A DNA stretch of 64,000 bases from Thioclava sp. GXIMD2076 (GTDB lineage: Bacteria; Pseudomonadota; Alphaproteobacteria; Rhodobacterales; Rhodobacteraceae). Below, piece by piece: positions 49,938-59,216 of this stretch (its first letter is position 1; every line of letters begins with the position of its first letter). The position numbers were made by a program, and so were the translations under genes. The stretch spans positions 682,001 to 746,000 of the forward strand of contig NZ_CP149932.1 in NCBI RefSeq assembly GCF_037949795.1. Direction: 5' to 3'. The notes below the pieces were generated by a model, which was given only the letters and a program-made list of their open reading frames with translations, searched no databases and was not told where the DNA came from.

Positions 49938-51050
49938 TTACAGCGCCGATGCCGCCCGCTCCAGCGCGCCGGGAAGAGCCTTGGCCAGCAGATCCAGCTC
50001 GGCATCCGGCCCGCAGGAAATGCGGATACAGCGATCCTGAGGCGCCACACCCGGCATCCGCACGAACACATCGGCCTTGGCCAATTCTGCAAGCACCGCA
50101 CGGGCATAGGCCCCGTCGCGCCCGCAATCAATGGCCACGAAATTGGTGGCCGACGGCAGCGCGACCAGCCCGTTCAGGGCGGCGATCTCCGCAATCCGGT
50201 CCCGCGCGCCACCGATCAGGCGTTTCATGAAGGCCGACCATGTGGTGTCATTCAGCGCCGCCAAGGCACCCGCTTGGGCGATCCGGTTCACGCCGAAATG
50301 ATTGCGGATCTTCTCGAATTGCGCGATCAGCGGCTCTGCGCCCATCGCATAACCGATCCGCGCGCCTGCCAGCCCGTAATGTTTGGAGAATGTCCGCATA
50401 CGGATCACCCGCAGATCTTCAACCGCGACCTGCGGGACGGCCTCATCGGGGGCCATCTCGATATAGGCCTCGTCGAGCACCAGAAGGCAGCCCTCGGGGA
50501 TCTCTTCGATCATCGCCTCGATGGCGGCACCCGTATTCCATGTGCCCATCGGATTATCGGGATTGGCGATGTAGATGAGCTTCGCGCCCACCTCACGCGC
50601 CTTGGCAACCAGCGCCTGCGGGTCTTCGTGATCGTCCTTGTAGGGCACTTTATGCAGCACACCGCCAAAGCCTTCGACATGGAAATTGAACGTCGGATAA
50701 GCGCCCGCCGAGGTCACCACGGCATCGCCCGCCTCGATGATCAGCCGCACGAGGCTGCCCAGAAGCCCGTCCACACCCTCGCCCACCACAATGGTTGTCT
50801 CGGGGCGGTCATGATGGGCGGCCAGCGCCTGACGCAGCTCGAGGCTGGTGCTATCGCCATATTTCCAGACCTCGCCTGCCTCTGCGGCCATTGCCGCAAT
50901 CGCCCGCGGAGACGGGCCGAAGCCATTCTCATTCGCGCCAAGACGGGCGGCAAAGGGTGCGCCACGCTCGCGTTCAAGCGTTTCGGGGCCCACAAAAGGC
51001 ACCGAGGCAGGCAGGGAAGAGACGATGCGGGTATAGCGAGGATGTGTCAT
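49938..51050 (-). CDS. hisC: Histidinol-phosphate-type aminotransferase
   Basis: 370 residues, class I/II PLP aminotransferase of the HisC subgroup: 'LGANENGFGPSPRAIAAM' (substrate loop), 'YIANPDNPMGTWN', 'LVLDEAYIEMA', and the PLP lysine in 'RTFSKHYGLAGARIGYA'. It would convert imidazole-acetol phosphate to histidinol phosphate or serve phenylalanine/tyrosine synthesis; no other his genes are here. Start at 51050 rather than 51104, because the family begins 'MTHPRYTRIVSSLPASVPF'. Confidence 0.82.
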   Translation of the reverse strand: MTHPRYTRIVSSLPASVPFVGPETLERERGAPFAARLGANENGFGPSPRAIAAMAAEAGEVWKYGDSTSLELRQALAAHHDRPETTIVVGEGVDGLLGSLVRLIIEAGDAVVTSAGAYPTFNFHVEGFGGVLHKVPYKDDHEDPQALVAKAREVGAKLIYIANPDNPMGTWNTGAAIEAMIEEIPEGCLLVLDEAYIEMAPDEAVPQVAVEDLRVIRMRTFSKHYGLAGARIGYAMGAEPLIAQFEKIRNHFGVNRIAQAGALAALNDTTWSAFMKRLIGGARDRIAEIAALNGLVALPSATNFVAIDCGRDGAYARAVLAELAKADVFVRMPGVAPQDRCIRISCGPDAELDLLAKALPGALERAASAL

Positions 51051-51116
51051 GCACAAATGGCTAGCAGTTTGGCGGGCAAGCGCAAGCCCCGCCGGACGTG
51101 CCACATCGGAACCGGA

Positions 51117-51386
51117 TCAGAAATCGACCGCGATCCCCTTCTTCTCCCAATCGCCATACCGCACGGGTTCGGGACCGTCGCGCCCACCCAGTTCGGTCGG
51201 CAGCGCCTCGCCCTTGGCCAGACGCCGGCGCTCTTCGGCCTCGGCCAGCGCACGCTGCGCGGCGGGCGGCAGGTCGGGCTGGGGCATGGGCGGCGGCGGG
51301 GTGGGCATATCCGGTTCCGGCATCGGCGGGGTCGTGGGCGGCAGATCGGGCTTGGGCGCGGTGGGCGGAGTGACGTCGTCTGTCAT
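51117..51386 (-). CDS. DUF1674 / SdhAF4-type succinate dehydrogenase assembly factor
   Basis: 89 residues. A proline-rich N-terminal half is followed by the conserved C-terminal block 'GGRDGPEPVRYGDWEKKGIA' that defines DUF1674, the bacterial relative of mitochondrial SDHAF4, which helps insert FAD or protect flavinylated SdhA. No sdh genes are in the window. It precedes hisC on the same strand and diverges from rsmB. Confidence 0.88.
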   Translation of the reverse strand: MTDDVTPPTAPKPDLPPTTPPMPEPDMPTPPPPMPQPDLPPAAQRALAEAEERRRLAKGEALPTELGGRDGPEPVRYGDWEKKGIAVDF

Positions 51387-51470
51387 GGGGCACCTCCTGT
51401 CATGAGAGTTGTCTTAGGGACGCATCTGATATAGGCCGCGAAATCGATCCTCACAAGCCGGAGGCCAGCC

Positions 51471-52745
51471 ATGGCAAAACCCGATCCTGCCCGTCGCGCG
51501 GCCCTTGGCCTGATTGTTGGTGTATTAGAAGACCATCTGTCGCTGGCCGACCAGATCGCGATGGACGCGCTCGATGGGCTCAGCCCCGGCGAGAAAGCCC
51601 GCGCCCAAAGGCTCGCCACCTCGACCCTGCGCCACATGGAACGGGCCGACAAGATGCTCAAGCCCTTCCTGCGCCGCAAGCCCACCCCCGACATCATGGC
51701 GCTCTTACGTCTGGCAACGGTGGAACTCTGTGCCGAAGGGGGCGCCGCGCATGGAGTGGTCGATGCGGCCGTCACGCTGTGCAAATCGGGCGGCAAGCGC
51801 ACCGACAGCTTCGCGGGGCTGGTAAACGCAGTGCTGCGCAAGGTGGCCGAGGATACAGCACGCTGGGAGACCCTGCCCTATGGCCAGCTGCCGGGCTGGC
51901 TGCGCGGGCGGCTCATGTCGTCCTATGGCAAGGTCGCGGTGCAGAAGATGGAAGAGGCCCATCAGCGCCCCGCCCCTGTGGATATCTCCGTGAAGGAAAA
52001 CCCCGCCGACTGGGCCGAGCGGCTGGAGGGCGAGGTCCTGCCCACGGGCTCGGTGCGTCTGCATCAGCCCGGCCAGATCCGCGACCTGCCCGGCTTTGCG
52101 GAAGGGGACTGGTGGGTGCAGGATGCAGCCGCCTCTCTCGCCGCCAAGGCTCTCGCGCCCAGCGCAGGGATGCGCGTTCTCGATTTGTGCGCAGCGCCGG
52201 GCGGTAAGACCATGCAGCTTGCGGCAATGGGGGCGGAGGTAACCGCGCTCGATCTGTCCGAACGCCGGTTGCAGCGCCTGCACGAGAACCTCGAGCGGTG
52301 CAAACTGACGGCCACCGTGATCGCCGCCGATGCGCTGGGCTGGGAGCCCGAGGCGCCCTTCGATGCGATCCTGCTTGATGCCCCATGCTCGGCCACCGGC
52401 ACCATCCGCCGCCATCCTGAGCTTCCCGCCATCAAGGACAGCACCTCGATCAAGGGGCTTTTCGCGCTGCAGGAAGAGATCCTCGAACGGGCGATGGGCT
52501 GGCTCGCGCCAGAAGGCCGCCTGACCTATGTGACCTGCTCGCTTCTGCCCGAAGAGGGCGAGACCCAGATCCGCCGCGCGCTGGAGCGCCATCCCGACTG
52601 GGAGGTGGTGCCCGTGACCATCGACGGCATTGACCCCGCATGGATCACCGAGGAAGGCGGGTTGCGCCTGCGTCCCGATTACTGGGCCGACAAGGGCGGG
52701 ATGGACGGGTTCTACATTGCCACCCTCCGGCGGCGGCCGCAATAA
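51471..52745 (+). CDS. rsmB: 16S rRNA m5C967 methyltransferase RsmB
   Basis: 424 residues: N-terminal NusB-like domain (about residues 1-135, 'GEKARAQRLATSTLRHMERA') and a C-terminal Rossmann methyltransferase with the SAM motif 'VLDLCAAPGGKTMQLAAM' and both catalytic cysteines of RNA m5C enzymes ('LLDAPCSATGTIRRHPE' and 'YVTCSLLPEEGE'). It methylates C967 of 16S rRNA. It starts the plus-strand run towards the heparinase-like gene and purH. Confidence 0.95.
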   Translation: MAKPDPARRAALGLIVGVLEDHLSLADQIAMDALDGLSPGEKARAQRLATSTLRHMERADKMLKPFLRRKPTPDIMALLRLATVELCAEGGAAHGVVDAAVTLCKSGGKRTDSFAGLVNAVLRKVAEDTARWETLPYGQLPGWLRGRLMSSYGKVAVQKMEEAHQRPAPVDISVKENPADWAERLEGEVLPTGSVRLHQPGQIRDLPGFAEGDWWVQDAAASLAAKALAPSAGMRVLDLCAAPGGKTMQLAAMGAEVTALDLSERRLQRLHENLERCKLTATVIAADALGWEPEAPFDAILLDAPCSATGTIRRHPELPAIKDSTSIKGLFALQEEILERAMGWLAPEGRLTYVTCSLLPEEGETQIRRALERHPDWEVVPVTIDGIDPAWITEEGGLRLRPDYWADKGGMDGFYIATLRRRPQ

Positions 52746-52908
52746 CAGGCATCATCACGCCCACCTCCGGCGTCAGGCGGGCGTGATACTCTTGGCACAG
52801 CGTGCCGCGCGGCGCATACTCGCGCATATTGCCTCCGAACGGCGCCATATTCAGCCAATCCAGATCGAGCGACAGCACCTTGGCCAAGAGCACTTCCCGT
52901 CCCCGCAC
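52645..52908 (-). CDS. Possible small antisense gene at rsmB 3' end
   Basis: An 87-codon GTG frame with GAGGAGG upstream, whose first 50 codons have GC-rich third positions and a protein-like sequence ('[20 protein letters not shown]', '[20 protein letters not shown]'). It lies in the gap before the heparinase-like gene but runs antisense into the last 100 bases of rsmB, where it loses that character. No family is recognised; it may be a shadow frame. Confidence 0.3.
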   Translation of the reverse strand: MRGREVLLAKVLSLDLDWLNMAPFGGNMREYAPRGTLCQEYHARLTPEVGVMMPVIAAAAGGWQCRTRPSRPCRPSNRDAGATRLPR

Positions 52909-54676
52909 AAAGCCATCCTCCTCTTCCGTTCCGCGCGGGCAGAAACGGGCGCGCCTCGGGCAGACGCTGAACGCGCTGGCCGCACGTCGCGCCGCGCGCG
53001 GGGCGGCGGCCACCGGCTTCACCTCGCAGCCCGAGCCCCGCACCATCGGCTCGCTCGCACGCGGACGCCAGCTGATCGGCGGGAATTTCCTGCTGGCAGG
53101 GTTCCTGATCGAGAGGCGCGACCGCAGCCCATGGGATCTGGCCATGCCCGATCCGGCCTTCGAGGAAGAGCTGCACGGCTTCGGCTGGCTGGATGATCTG
53201 GCCGCCGTGGGCGATCGCACCGCACGCGCACGGGCGCAGGACTGGGTCTTTGGCTGGATCGACCGCTATGGCCGTGGCACCGGCGCGGGCTGGCAACCCG
53301 ACCTCACTGGCCGCCGCGTCATCCGCTGGATCAATAACGCGCTGATGATCCTTCATGCGCAGGACAAACCCAAGGCCGATGCGTTCTTTGCCGCTCTGGG
53401 CGCGCAGACGACCTATCTGGCCAAGCGCTGGAAAGCCGCACCTCCCGGATTACCGCGTTTCGAGGCACTGACGGGACTGATCTATGCCTCGCTCTCGCTG
53501 ACCGGCATGCAGGGCCATAGTGCGCAGGCGCTTGCAGGGCTGGCTGCTGAATGCGCCACCCAGATCGACATCGAAGGCGGGATCGCCACGCGCAACCCCG
53601 AAGAGCTGCTGGAGGTGCTGACGCTGCTCAACTGGGCGAAGGCCGCGATCGAGACGACCGGCGGCACCCCCTCCGCCCCCCATCTGTCGGCCATCGAGCG
53701 GATCACCCCCACCCTGCGCGCGCTGCGCCATGCCGATGGCGGGCTGGCGCGCTTCCATGGCGGCGAGGCGGGTCTGCCCGACCGGATCGACCAGACCCTT
53801 GTGGAAACCGGCCTGCGACAGGGGCCGACCGGCAACCTCGCAATGGGATTTGCGCGCCTGCATGGCGGCGGCACGACGCTGATCATGGATGCCGACAAGC
53901 CGCCCAAGGGCCCCGCCTCCAGCGATGCCCATGCCTCGACACTGGCCTTCGAGCTGACCTCGCGGCGCAGGCCCATCATCGTCAATTGCGGCTCGGGCGC
54001 ACAATTCGGGCGCGACTGGCACCGTGCGGGGCGGGCGACCCCCAGCCATTCGACACTGGCGCTTGTGGAGTATTCCTCCTCGCGCCTCGGCCCCGAGCGC
54101 AGCTTCGGGCGCAGCCCGCATCACTGGCTCGAAGAGACCCCCGAGCTGGTCTGGGCCGTGCGCGACGAGGATAGCGGCCAGAGCTGGACCGCAGGCCATG
54201 ACGGCTATAGCCCTACCCACGGGCTGACCCATCTGCGCAGGCTCTCGCTCTCGACCGATGGCAAATTGCTCGAGGGGCTCGACTCGCTCAGCTCGGCCAC
54301 ACCGCAGGGGCAAAAGCGCCTGCTGACCATTCTCGAGCGCGAGGGGCTGCACGGCATCCCCTACCAGATCCGCTTCCACCTGCATCCAGATGCGGATGCC
54401 ACGCTGGATATGGGCGGTCATGCGGTTTCCGTCGTGCTGAAATCGGGCGAAATCTGGGTGTTCCGCCACGACGAACAGCTCGAACTGGCGCTCGAGCCCT
54501 CCGTTTTTCTTGAAAAAGGGCGGCTGAGGCCCCGCGCGACGCAGCAGATCGTGCTTTCAGGCCGTCTTTTGGACGAAAAATGTCAGATTAGCTGGACCTT
54601 CACGAAGGCACAGGATAGGTCGGCGGGCATACGCGACCTGCAATCTGGTGCGGATCGCGACGATTCCGACACCTGA
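52802..54676 (+). CDS. Heparinase II/III-family protein
   Basis: Up to 624 residues. From about residue 50 the sequence is a good family match: an alpha-toroid half ('[19 protein letters not shown]', '[20 protein letters not shown]', '[19 protein letters not shown]'), then a beta-sandwich half ('[20 protein letters not shown]', '[17 protein letters not shown]'). Such proteins are polysaccharide lyases or their relatives; in this rsmB-purH context the role is unknown, perhaps in cell-envelope glycan turnover. The start is unresolved: the first 45 residues from GTG 52802 do not look like the family and no better codon is evident. Confidence 0.75.
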   Translation: MPRGAYSRILPPNGAIFSQSRSSDSTLAKSTSRPRTKPSSSSVPRGQKRARLGQTLNALAARRAARGAAATGFTSQPEPRTIGSLARGRQLIGGNFLLAGFLIERRDRSPWDLAMPDPAFEEELHGFGWLDDLAAVGDRTARARAQDWVFGWIDRYGRGTGAGWQPDLTGRRVIRWINNALMILHAQDKPKADAFFAALGAQTTYLAKRWKAAPPGLPRFEALTGLIYASLSLTGMQGHSAQALAGLAAECATQIDIEGGIATRNPEELLEVLTLLNWAKAAIETTGGTPSAPHLSAIERITPTLRALRHADGGLARFHGGEAGLPDRIDQTLVETGLRQGPTGNLAMGFARLHGGGTTLIMDADKPPKGPASSDAHASTLAFELTSRRRPIIVNCGSGAQFGRDWHRAGRATPSHSTLALVEYSSSRLGPERSFGRSPHHWLEETPELVWAVRDEDSGQSWTAGHDGYSPTHGLTHLRRLSLSTDGKLLEGLDSLSSATPQGQKRLLTILEREGLHGIPYQIRFHLHPDADATLDMGGHAVSVVLKSGEIWVFRHDEQLELALEPSVFLEKGRLRPRATQQIVLSGRLLDEKCQISWTFTKAQDRSAGIRDLQSGADRDDSDT

Positions 54677-54692
54677 TCCAAGGAAGCTGCCC

Positions 54693-56279
54693 GTGACCCG
54701 TTCCGTTCCGCTCACCCGTGCCCTTATTTCGGTCTCCGACAAGACCGGTCTGATCGATTTTGCCCGCGCGCTGTCCGCCCGCGGCGTCGAGCTCCTCTCC
54801 ACCGGCGGCACCGCCAAGGCCCTGCGCGAAGCAGGCATGTCGGTGCGCGATGTCTCCGAAGTCACCGGCTTCCCCGAGATGATGGATGGCCGCGTGAAGA
54901 CGCTGCACCCCAAGGTCCATGGCGGCCTGCTGGCGCTGCGCGACAATGACGAGCATCTCGCCGCGATGAAGGAACACGATATCCTGAATATCGACCTTCT
55001 GGTGGTGAACCTCTACCCGTTCGAGGCGACCGTTGCCAAAGGCGCGGAGTATGACGACTGCATCGAGAATATCGATATCGGCGGTCCGGCGATGATCCGT
55101 GCGGCGGCCAAGAACCACGGGTTCGTGGCGACCGTGGTCGATGTGGAAGATTACGATGCGGTCCTGAAAGAACTGGACGAGAATGACGGCGCGACCACCC
55201 TGCCCTTCCGTCAGAAACTGGCGCAGATCGCCTATGCCCGCACCGCGGCCTATGATGCGGCGGTCAGCACATGGATGGCCGGCGCCATTGGCGAGACCAC
55301 CCCGCGTCGTCGCGCCTTTGCCGGCACCATCGCGCAGACCCTGCGCTATGGCGAGAACCCGCACCAGCAGGCGGCCTTCTACCTCGATGGCTCGAACCGT
55401 CCGGGTGTGGCCACGGCCAAGCAGCTGCAGGGCAAGGAACTGTCCTATAACAACATCAACGACACCGATGCGGCCTTCGAGCTGGTCTCGGAATTCGGCA
55501 CCGAAAAACCGGCCGTTGCGATCATCAAACACGCAAACCCCTGTGGCGTGGCCACAGGCGAAACGGTAATCGAAGCCTATAAACGCGCGTTCGATTGCGA
55601 CCGCACCTCGGCCTTCGGTGGCATCATCGCGCTGAACCAGACGCTCGATGCCGAGACCGCCGAAGAGATCACCAAGATCTTCTCCGAGGTCATCATCGCA
55701 CCGAAGGTCGATGACGCGGCCAAAGAGGTCATCGCCAAGAAAAAGAACGTGCGCCTTCTGGAAACCGGCGGCCTGCCGGATGTCTATGCGCCGATCACCA
55801 CCTACCGTCAGGTGGCCGGTGGCCTTCTGGTGCAGGACAAGGACAATGGCATCATCACGCTCGACGATCTGAAGGTCGTGACCGAGCGCAAGCCGTCGGA
55901 GCAGGAACTGCAAGACCTTCTGTTTGCATGGAAAGTCGCGAAACACGTCAAGTCGAACGCGATCATCTATGTCAAGGACGGCGCGACCGTGGGCGTGGGC
56001 GCAGGCCAGATGAGCCGCGTGGACAGCACCCGCATCGCCGCGCGCAAAGCCGAGGACATGATGGAGGCCTGCGGCTTCGACAAGACCCCGACCATCGGCT
56101 CGGTTGTCGCCTCGGATGCGTTCTTCCCCTTCGCGGATGGTCTCATCACCGCGGCAGAGGCCGGCGCCACCGCGATCATCCAGCCGGGTGGCTCGATGCG
56201 TGACCAGGAGGTCATCGACGCCGCCAACGAGCGCGGTCTGGCGATGGTCTTCACCGGCATGCGCCACTTCCGCCACTGA
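54693..56279 (+). CDS. purH: Bifunctional AICAR formyltransferase / IMP cyclohydrolase
   Basis: 529 residues from GTG 54693 (AAGGAA upstream), the usual length. N-terminal MGS-like IMP cyclohydrolase ('[20 protein letters not shown]', '[20 protein letters not shown]') and C-terminal AICAR transformylase ('[17 protein letters not shown]', '[14 protein letters not shown]', '[16 protein letters not shown]') are complete. It performs the last two steps of IMP synthesis. A GC-rich hairpin follows at 56289-56313. Confidence 0.97.
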   Translation: MTRSVPLTRALISVSDKTGLIDFARALSARGVELLSTGGTAKALREAGMSVRDVSEVTGFPEMMDGRVKTLHPKVHGGLLALRDNDEHLAAMKEHDILNIDLLVVNLYPFEATVAKGAEYDDCIENIDIGGPAMIRAAAKNHGFVATVVDVEDYDAVLKELDENDGATTLPFRQKLAQIAYARTAAYDAAVSTWMAGAIGETTPRRRAFAGTIAQTLRYGENPHQQAAFYLDGSNRPGVATAKQLQGKELSYNNINDTDAAFELVSEFGTEKPAVAIIKHANPCGVATGETVIEAYKRAFDCDRTSAFGGIIALNQTLDAETAEEITKIFSEVIIAPKVDDAAKEVIAKKKNVRLLETGGLPDVYAPITTYRQVAGGLLVQDKDNGIITLDDLKVVTERKPSEQELQDLLFAWKVAKHVKSNAIIYVKDGATVGVGAGQMSRVDSTRIAARKAEDMMEACGFDKTPTIGSVVASDAFFPFADGLITAAEAGATAIIQPGGSMRDQEVIDAANERGLAMVFTGMRHFRH

Positions 56280-56288
56280 ACCTGCATT

Positions 56289-56316
56289 CGGGCGGGCCAT
56301 CGCGGCCCGCCCGTTT
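56289..56316 (+). terminator. purH terminator
   Basis: CGGGCGGGCC (56289-56298) and GGCCCGCCCG (56304-56313) form a 10-bp stem with loop ATCGC followed by TTT. It lies 10 bases after the purH stop. Confidence 0.7.
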
Positions 56317-56340
56317 CCACTTCCAAAAAGACGATCCGCC

Positions 56341-56583
56341 ATGCGCGCTTTCGCCATCATCCTCCTTGTGATCAGCGCCCTCATGGGGCTCATCAGTCTC
56401 GTCTTCGCGCCGCTGCTGGTCAGCCTGACCTGCGCCAATACCACCTGCACGCATGAAACCGCCTTGGCGCTCTCGGTCCTCTTCATGATCGCGCCGCTTG
56501 TCCTGTGCGTCCTGGGCATCGGGCTGAGCGTGGTGCTGTTCAAACGCAGTGCTCCCAAGGACGCTCCCCCCGAAGAGGGTTGA
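56341..56583 (+). CDS. Small two-helix membrane protein
   Basis: 80 residues: helix 1 at about residues 3-28 ('[20 protein letters not shown]'), a short loop with two cysteines ('[13 protein letters not shown]') and helix 2 at about residues 42-68 ('[20 protein letters not shown]'), then a short charged tail. The loop cysteines could form a periplasmic disulfide. No family is recognised. GC-rich third positions support it as a real gene. It stands between the purH terminator and lspA. Confidence 0.6.
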   Translation: MRAFAIILLVISALMGLISLVFAPLLVSLTCANTTCTHETALALSVLFMIAPLVLCVLGIGLSVVLFKRSAPKDAPPEEG

Positions 56584-56674
56584 TCCTCATCACCAAAACG
56601 CCATCGCCCCGCGGGGCGCCTTGCCCCATCCCCGCTTTCAGGGCATAGGGGGGTAATTGGAAAAGGGATCACCT

Positions 56675-57169
56675 ATGCGTCTGGCAGCTCTTTGGGCCTT
56701 TGTTATTCTGGTTCTGGATCAGGCATCGAAATATATCGTGGTGCATCTGATGCAGCTCGACCAGCGACTGGCCATCGACGTGCTGCCGCCCTTCCTAAAT
56801 TTCCGTATGGCTTGGAACAGGGGCGTGAATTTCGGTCTGTTTTCGGGCGATACCGATTATACCCGCCTTATCCTGATCGCGCTGGCGCTGGTGATTGCCG
56901 CATGGGTCGGCATCTGGATCGCGCGCAAGCCGCAGCGTCCGCTGGTGCAGGTCTCGGCGGGGTTGCTTATCGGAGGCGCGCTGGGAAATGTCATCGACCG
57001 TATCGCTTATGGCGCGGTGGCCGATTTCATCAACACCTCCCTGCCCGGCTGGCAGAACCCGTTTTCTTTCAATGTCGCCGACATCGCGATTTTCATTGGG
57101 GCCGTTGGGCTTGCCCTTTTCACGGGCAATGATCCGCGCGGAAAAAAAGGACCGGCCAAAGGGGCGTGA
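56675..57169 (+). CDS. lspA: Lipoprotein signal peptidase (signal peptidase II)
   Basis: 164 residues, four transmembrane helices. The catalytic aspartates are Asp117 in 'GNVIDRIAYGAVADF' and Asp136 in 'FNVADIAIF'; 'FRMAWNRGVNFGLFSG' is the conserved substrate loop. It cleaves prolipoproteins such as PqiC and the DUF3035 lipoprotein just downstream. The ATG at 56675 is used; TTG 56657 would only add six residues. Confidence 0.95.
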   Translation: MRLAALWAFVILVLDQASKYIVVHLMQLDQRLAIDVLPPFLNFRMAWNRGVNFGLFSGDTDYTRLILIALALVIAAWVGIWIARKPQRPLVQVSAGLLIGGALGNVIDRIAYGAVADFINTSLPGWQNPFSFNVADIAIFIGAVGLALFTGNDPRGKKGPAKGA

Positions 57170-57221
57170 CGCCCGCTGGAGTTTAGGTTATGACGAGGCA
57201 GTATCGATGAGGGAGTGGCCA

Positions 57222-57749
57222 ATGTCGGCAGCATCAAATCTCGGGATCGCCCTTTCGGGGCTTCTTCTGTTGAGCGCCTGTGGCAGCTCGACTGTCCCCG
57301 AACTGATGAACCTGCGCACCAACCGGCCCGGGCCGGACGAGTTTGCCATTGTGCCGACCAAAGCGCTCCAGATGCCCACGGATCTCAATACCCTGCCGCC
57401 GCCCACGCCGGGCGGGTCCAATCTGGTTGACCCCACACCCGAAGCCGATGCGATCGCAGCTCTTGGCGGTAATCCGAATGCGCGTGGCAACTCCGATGGG
57501 GCGCTTGTCAGCTATGCGGCACGCAAAGGCACAGATCCGTCGATCCGTCAGGAACTGGCCGCCGCCGATCTGGACTACCGCAAGGATCACCGTGGCCGCC
57601 TTCTGGACCGCATTACCGGCAAGACCCTGTATTACAAAGCCTATGCGCCGATGGCCCTCAATCAGGAAACCGAGCTGGAACGCTGGCGTCGCCTGAATGT
57701 TGCAACGCCTTCGGCCCCACCTTCGGGAACGGCTCAGGCCGCGCAATAG
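57222..57749 (+). CDS. DUF3035 lipoprotein
   Basis: 175 residues. Lipoprotein signal with lipobox LLSAC (Cys at about residue 18), then the DUF3035 pattern ('PELMNLRTNRPGPDEFAIVP', 'LQMPTDLNTLPPPTPGGSNL'). Function unknown; an outer-membrane or periplasmic location is expected. It follows lspA by 52 bases and precedes two M16 peptidase genes, an order kept in Rhodobacteraceae. The ATG at 57222 has GGGAG six bases upstream; 57207 is an alternative. Confidence 0.82.
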   Translation: MSAASNLGIALSGLLLLSACGSSTVPELMNLRTNRPGPDEFAIVPTKALQMPTDLNTLPPPTPGGSNLVDPTPEADAIAALGGNPNARGNSDGALVSYAARKGTDPSIRQELAAADLDYRKDHRGRLLDRITGKTLYYKAYAPMALNQETELERWRRLNVATPSAPPSGTAQAAQ

Positions 57750-57790
57750 CGACGTCCACGCTGCAAATATCGTAATTTCTGCGTTATTCG

Positions 57791-57850
57791 GGTGAGTTAT
57801 CCATCAACTCACCGTCAATCCGCTTGCGACGGAACGGTTCTGTCTACAAT
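57791..57850 (+). promoter_or_regulatory. Hairpin and putative promoter before the M16 genes
   Basis: GGTGAGTT (57791-57798) and AACTCACC (57806-57813) form a perfect 8-bp hairpin without a T-run. It is followed by TTGCGA (57824-57829) and TACAAT (57845-57850), a plausible promoter although the 15-base spacer is short. The first M16 gene starts 26 bases later. Confidence 0.4.
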
Positions 57851-57875
57851 GTAGCGCAAAACGTTTGAGGTCCCG

Positions 57876-59216
57876 ATGGTGCGCGCATGGCTTGCTGCTG
57901 CCTTTGCCCTGACAGCTTTTCCCGCTGTCTCGGCCGAGGTCAGTTCTTTCACTCTGGAGAACGGGTTACAGACCGTAGTGATCGAGGATCACCGCGCCCC
58001 TGCCGTTGTCCAGATGGTCTGGTACAAGGTGGGCGCCGCCGATGAGGTGGCCGGAAAATCGGGGATCGCGCATTATCTCGAACATCTGATGTTCAAAGGC
58101 ACCGACACAATGGCGCCGGGCGAACTGTCGAAGACCGTCTCCGCCAATGGCGGCTCGGATAACGCCTTCACCAGCGATGATTACACCGCCTATTACCAAC
58201 GCATCGCCTCCGACCGGCTGGAGTTGGTGATGAAGATGGAAGCGGACCGCATGCAGCATCTGCAGATCTCGCCCGATGACTGGAAGACCGAACGTCAGGT
58301 GATCCTCGAGGAACGCTCGCAGCGCACCGATAGCAATCCGCAGGCGCTATTCTCGGAACAGGTGAATGCCGCGCAATACCAGAACTCGCCCTATGGCACC
58401 CCGATCATCGGCTGGCGTGCCGAGATGGAAGGGCTGACCCGTGAGGATGCGCTGGCATGGTATCACCGCTATTACGCGCCCAATAACGCCGTTCTGGTAG
58501 TGGCGGGCGATGTCACTCCCGAGGAGGTGAAGACGTTGGCCGAGAAATATTACGGCCCGATCCCCGCCAATCCGGATCTGCCGCCGCGTGTGCGCCCGCA
58601 AGAGCCCACCCAGCTGGCCGAGCGCAAGATCGACTTCCGCGATCCGCGTGTGGCCCAACCCTCGCTCACGCGCAGTTATCTGGCCCCCGAACGCAATCCG
58701 GGCGACCAAAAGGAAGCCGCGGCCCTGACCGTCTTGGCCGATCTCCTGGGCGGCAATTCGCAGACCTCCGTGCTGGGACGCAAGCTGATCTTCGGCACCG
58801 GCGAGGCGATCTTCGTCAATGCGTGGTATAACGGGCTGTCTGTGGACAAGACGACCTTCGGCCTGTCGGTCGTGCCTGCCGCCGATGTCACACTGCCCGA
58901 GGCGGAAGCAGCGCTCGACAAGGCGCTGGCCGAGTTCATGGCCAACGGGATCGATCCTGACCAGTTCCAGCGGATCAAGACCCAGATCCATGCCAGCGAG
59001 ATCTATGCAGAGGATGACGTTCAGGGCATGGCCCAACGCTACGGTTCCGCGCTCGCGCAGGGCTTCTCGATCGAGGATGTGCAGGACTGGCCTGACGTGC
59101 TGGAGGCTGTCACCCCCGAAGATGTCATGACAGCGGCCAAGGACGTGCTCGTGAAGCGCAACGCCGTGACCGGCTATCTCGACAAACCCGCGGCATCGGA
59201 GGCACCCCAACAATGA
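57876..59216 (+). CDS. M16 zinc peptidase, catalytic subunit
   Basis: 446 residues with a signal peptide (about residues 1-20). The inverted zinc motif HxxEH is present ('AHYLEHLMFKGTDTM', about residues 64-78) with the distal Glu in 'RQVILEERSQR'. The second M16 domain follows. It acts outside the cytoplasm, probably as a heterodimer with the next gene product. The 4-base overlap with that gene supports joint synthesis. Confidence 0.9.
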   Translation: MVRAWLAAAFALTAFPAVSAEVSSFTLENGLQTVVIEDHRAPAVVQMVWYKVGAADEVAGKSGIAHYLEHLMFKGTDTMAPGELSKTVSANGGSDNAFTSDDYTAYYQRIASDRLELVMKMEADRMQHLQISPDDWKTERQVILEERSQRTDSNPQALFSEQVNAAQYQNSPYGTPIIGWRAEMEGLTREDALAWYHRYYAPNNAVLVVAGDVTPEEVKTLAEKYYGPIPANPDLPPRVRPQEPTQLAERKIDFRDPRVAQPSLTRSYLAPERNPGDQKEAAALTVLADLLGGNSQTSVLGRKLIFGTGEAIFVNAWYNGLSVDKTTFGLSVVPAADVTLPEAEAALDKALAEFMANGIDPDQFQRIKTQIHASEIYAEDDVQGMAQRYGSALAQGFSIEDVQDWPDVLEAVTPEDVMTAAKDVLVKRNAVTGYLDKPAASEAPQQ

